A stretch of DNA of 64,000 nt from a virus: positions 29,802 to 93,801 of IMG/VR virus record IMGVR_UViG_3300045996_002640, one strand, 5' to 3'. Every line of letters starts with the position of its first letter. Position 1 is the first letter of the stretch. Below the pieces are notes generated by a model, which did not search any database, had not been told where the DNA came from, and saw only the letters and a list, made by a program, of their open reading frames with translations. Positions 63,975 to 64,000 of the stretch are shown in pieces. A program made the translations under genes and the position numbers.

Positions 63975-64000
63975 TCAAAGCAGGTCTTCGATCGAGAGGT
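63975..64000 (-). CDS. 3' end of an upstream gene (partial)
   Basis: The last codons in the window read LSIEDLL and a TGA at 63975; the rest lies outside. A different frame would end at 63962, so the stop used is not certain. No function can be given. Confidence 0.3.

Overview
The window is one continuous stretch of a tailed-phage genome (or a prophage or phage-plasmid), with no recognisable host housekeeping gene. Base composition is high G+C. Nearly every gene lies on the minus strand, and most neighbours overlap by ATGA or GTGA, so transcription runs from high to low coordinates. The virion is a contractile-tailed (myovirus) particle. From 18 kb down to 1 the morphogenesis genes follow the order of phage Mu: portal fused to MuF, protease with a nested scaffold, decoration protein, major capsid, gp36, gpG, gp37, gp38, sheath, tube, frameshifted tail chaperone, tape measure, gpN/gp43-like and gpP/gp44-like. 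No transposase, integrase or lysis cassette is visible. The host is unknown; the G+C content and a cysteine-rich secreted lipoprotein would fit a myxobacterial or other high-GC proteobacterial host, but that is a guess.

Layout, in order of transcription. (1) 64.0-58.3 kb: DnaB-like helicase, a Dam-type methylase, a CHC2-zinc primase, and small HTH proteins. (2) 58.3-54.7 kb: a MoxR AAA+ ATPase with a VWA-domain partner and a DUF6744-like protein. (3) 54.7-43.2 kb: a sigma-70-region-2-like protein, a zinc-ribbon protein, a family B DNA polymerase, a putative ssDNA-binding protein, a RecA/UvsX recombinase, and SbcD/Mre11 and SbcC/Rad50 homologues with a 55-codon gene between them. (4) 43.2-39.6 kb: a ParB-domain protein, a second Dam-type methylase, a 49-bp-period repeat array, a PD-(D/E)XK-like nuclease and a third methyltransferase. 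(5) 39.6-32.9 kb: small unknown genes and a truncated Band-7-like membrane protein. (6) 32.8-30.6 kb: a second repeat array (12 copies, exactly 50-bp period) next to the large terminase gene. (7) 29.8-29.2 kb: a self-contained lipoprotein cassette. (8) 29.2-18.9 kb: small accessory genes, then two tRNA-like genes and a Pth2-type peptidyl-tRNA hydrolase. (9) 18.3-0 kb: a regulator-like gene and the head and tail genes.

Three things stand out. First, two arrays of a short TTYCGRAA motif are spaced at a fixed 50 or 49 bp in otherwise non-coding DNA; they lie immediately upstream of the terminase gene and of a nuclease gene, and both lie near DNA-packaging and DNA-binding functions. Second, about sixteen otherwise unrelated small proteins, in two clusters (18.9-28.7 and 36.5-38.9 kb), end in the same short amphipathic tail, consensus LGAELDRMELP. 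It looks like a shared C-terminal docking or targeting tag, partly overlapping the ribosome-binding site of the next gene. Third, the tail chaperone gene carries a canonical CCCTTTA slippery heptamer that opens a 105-codon -1 frame reaching the tape measure start.

Functions rest on motifs read by eye and on gene order; no database search was possible. Most starts are chosen from ATGA/GTGA overlaps and Shine-Dalgarno matches.
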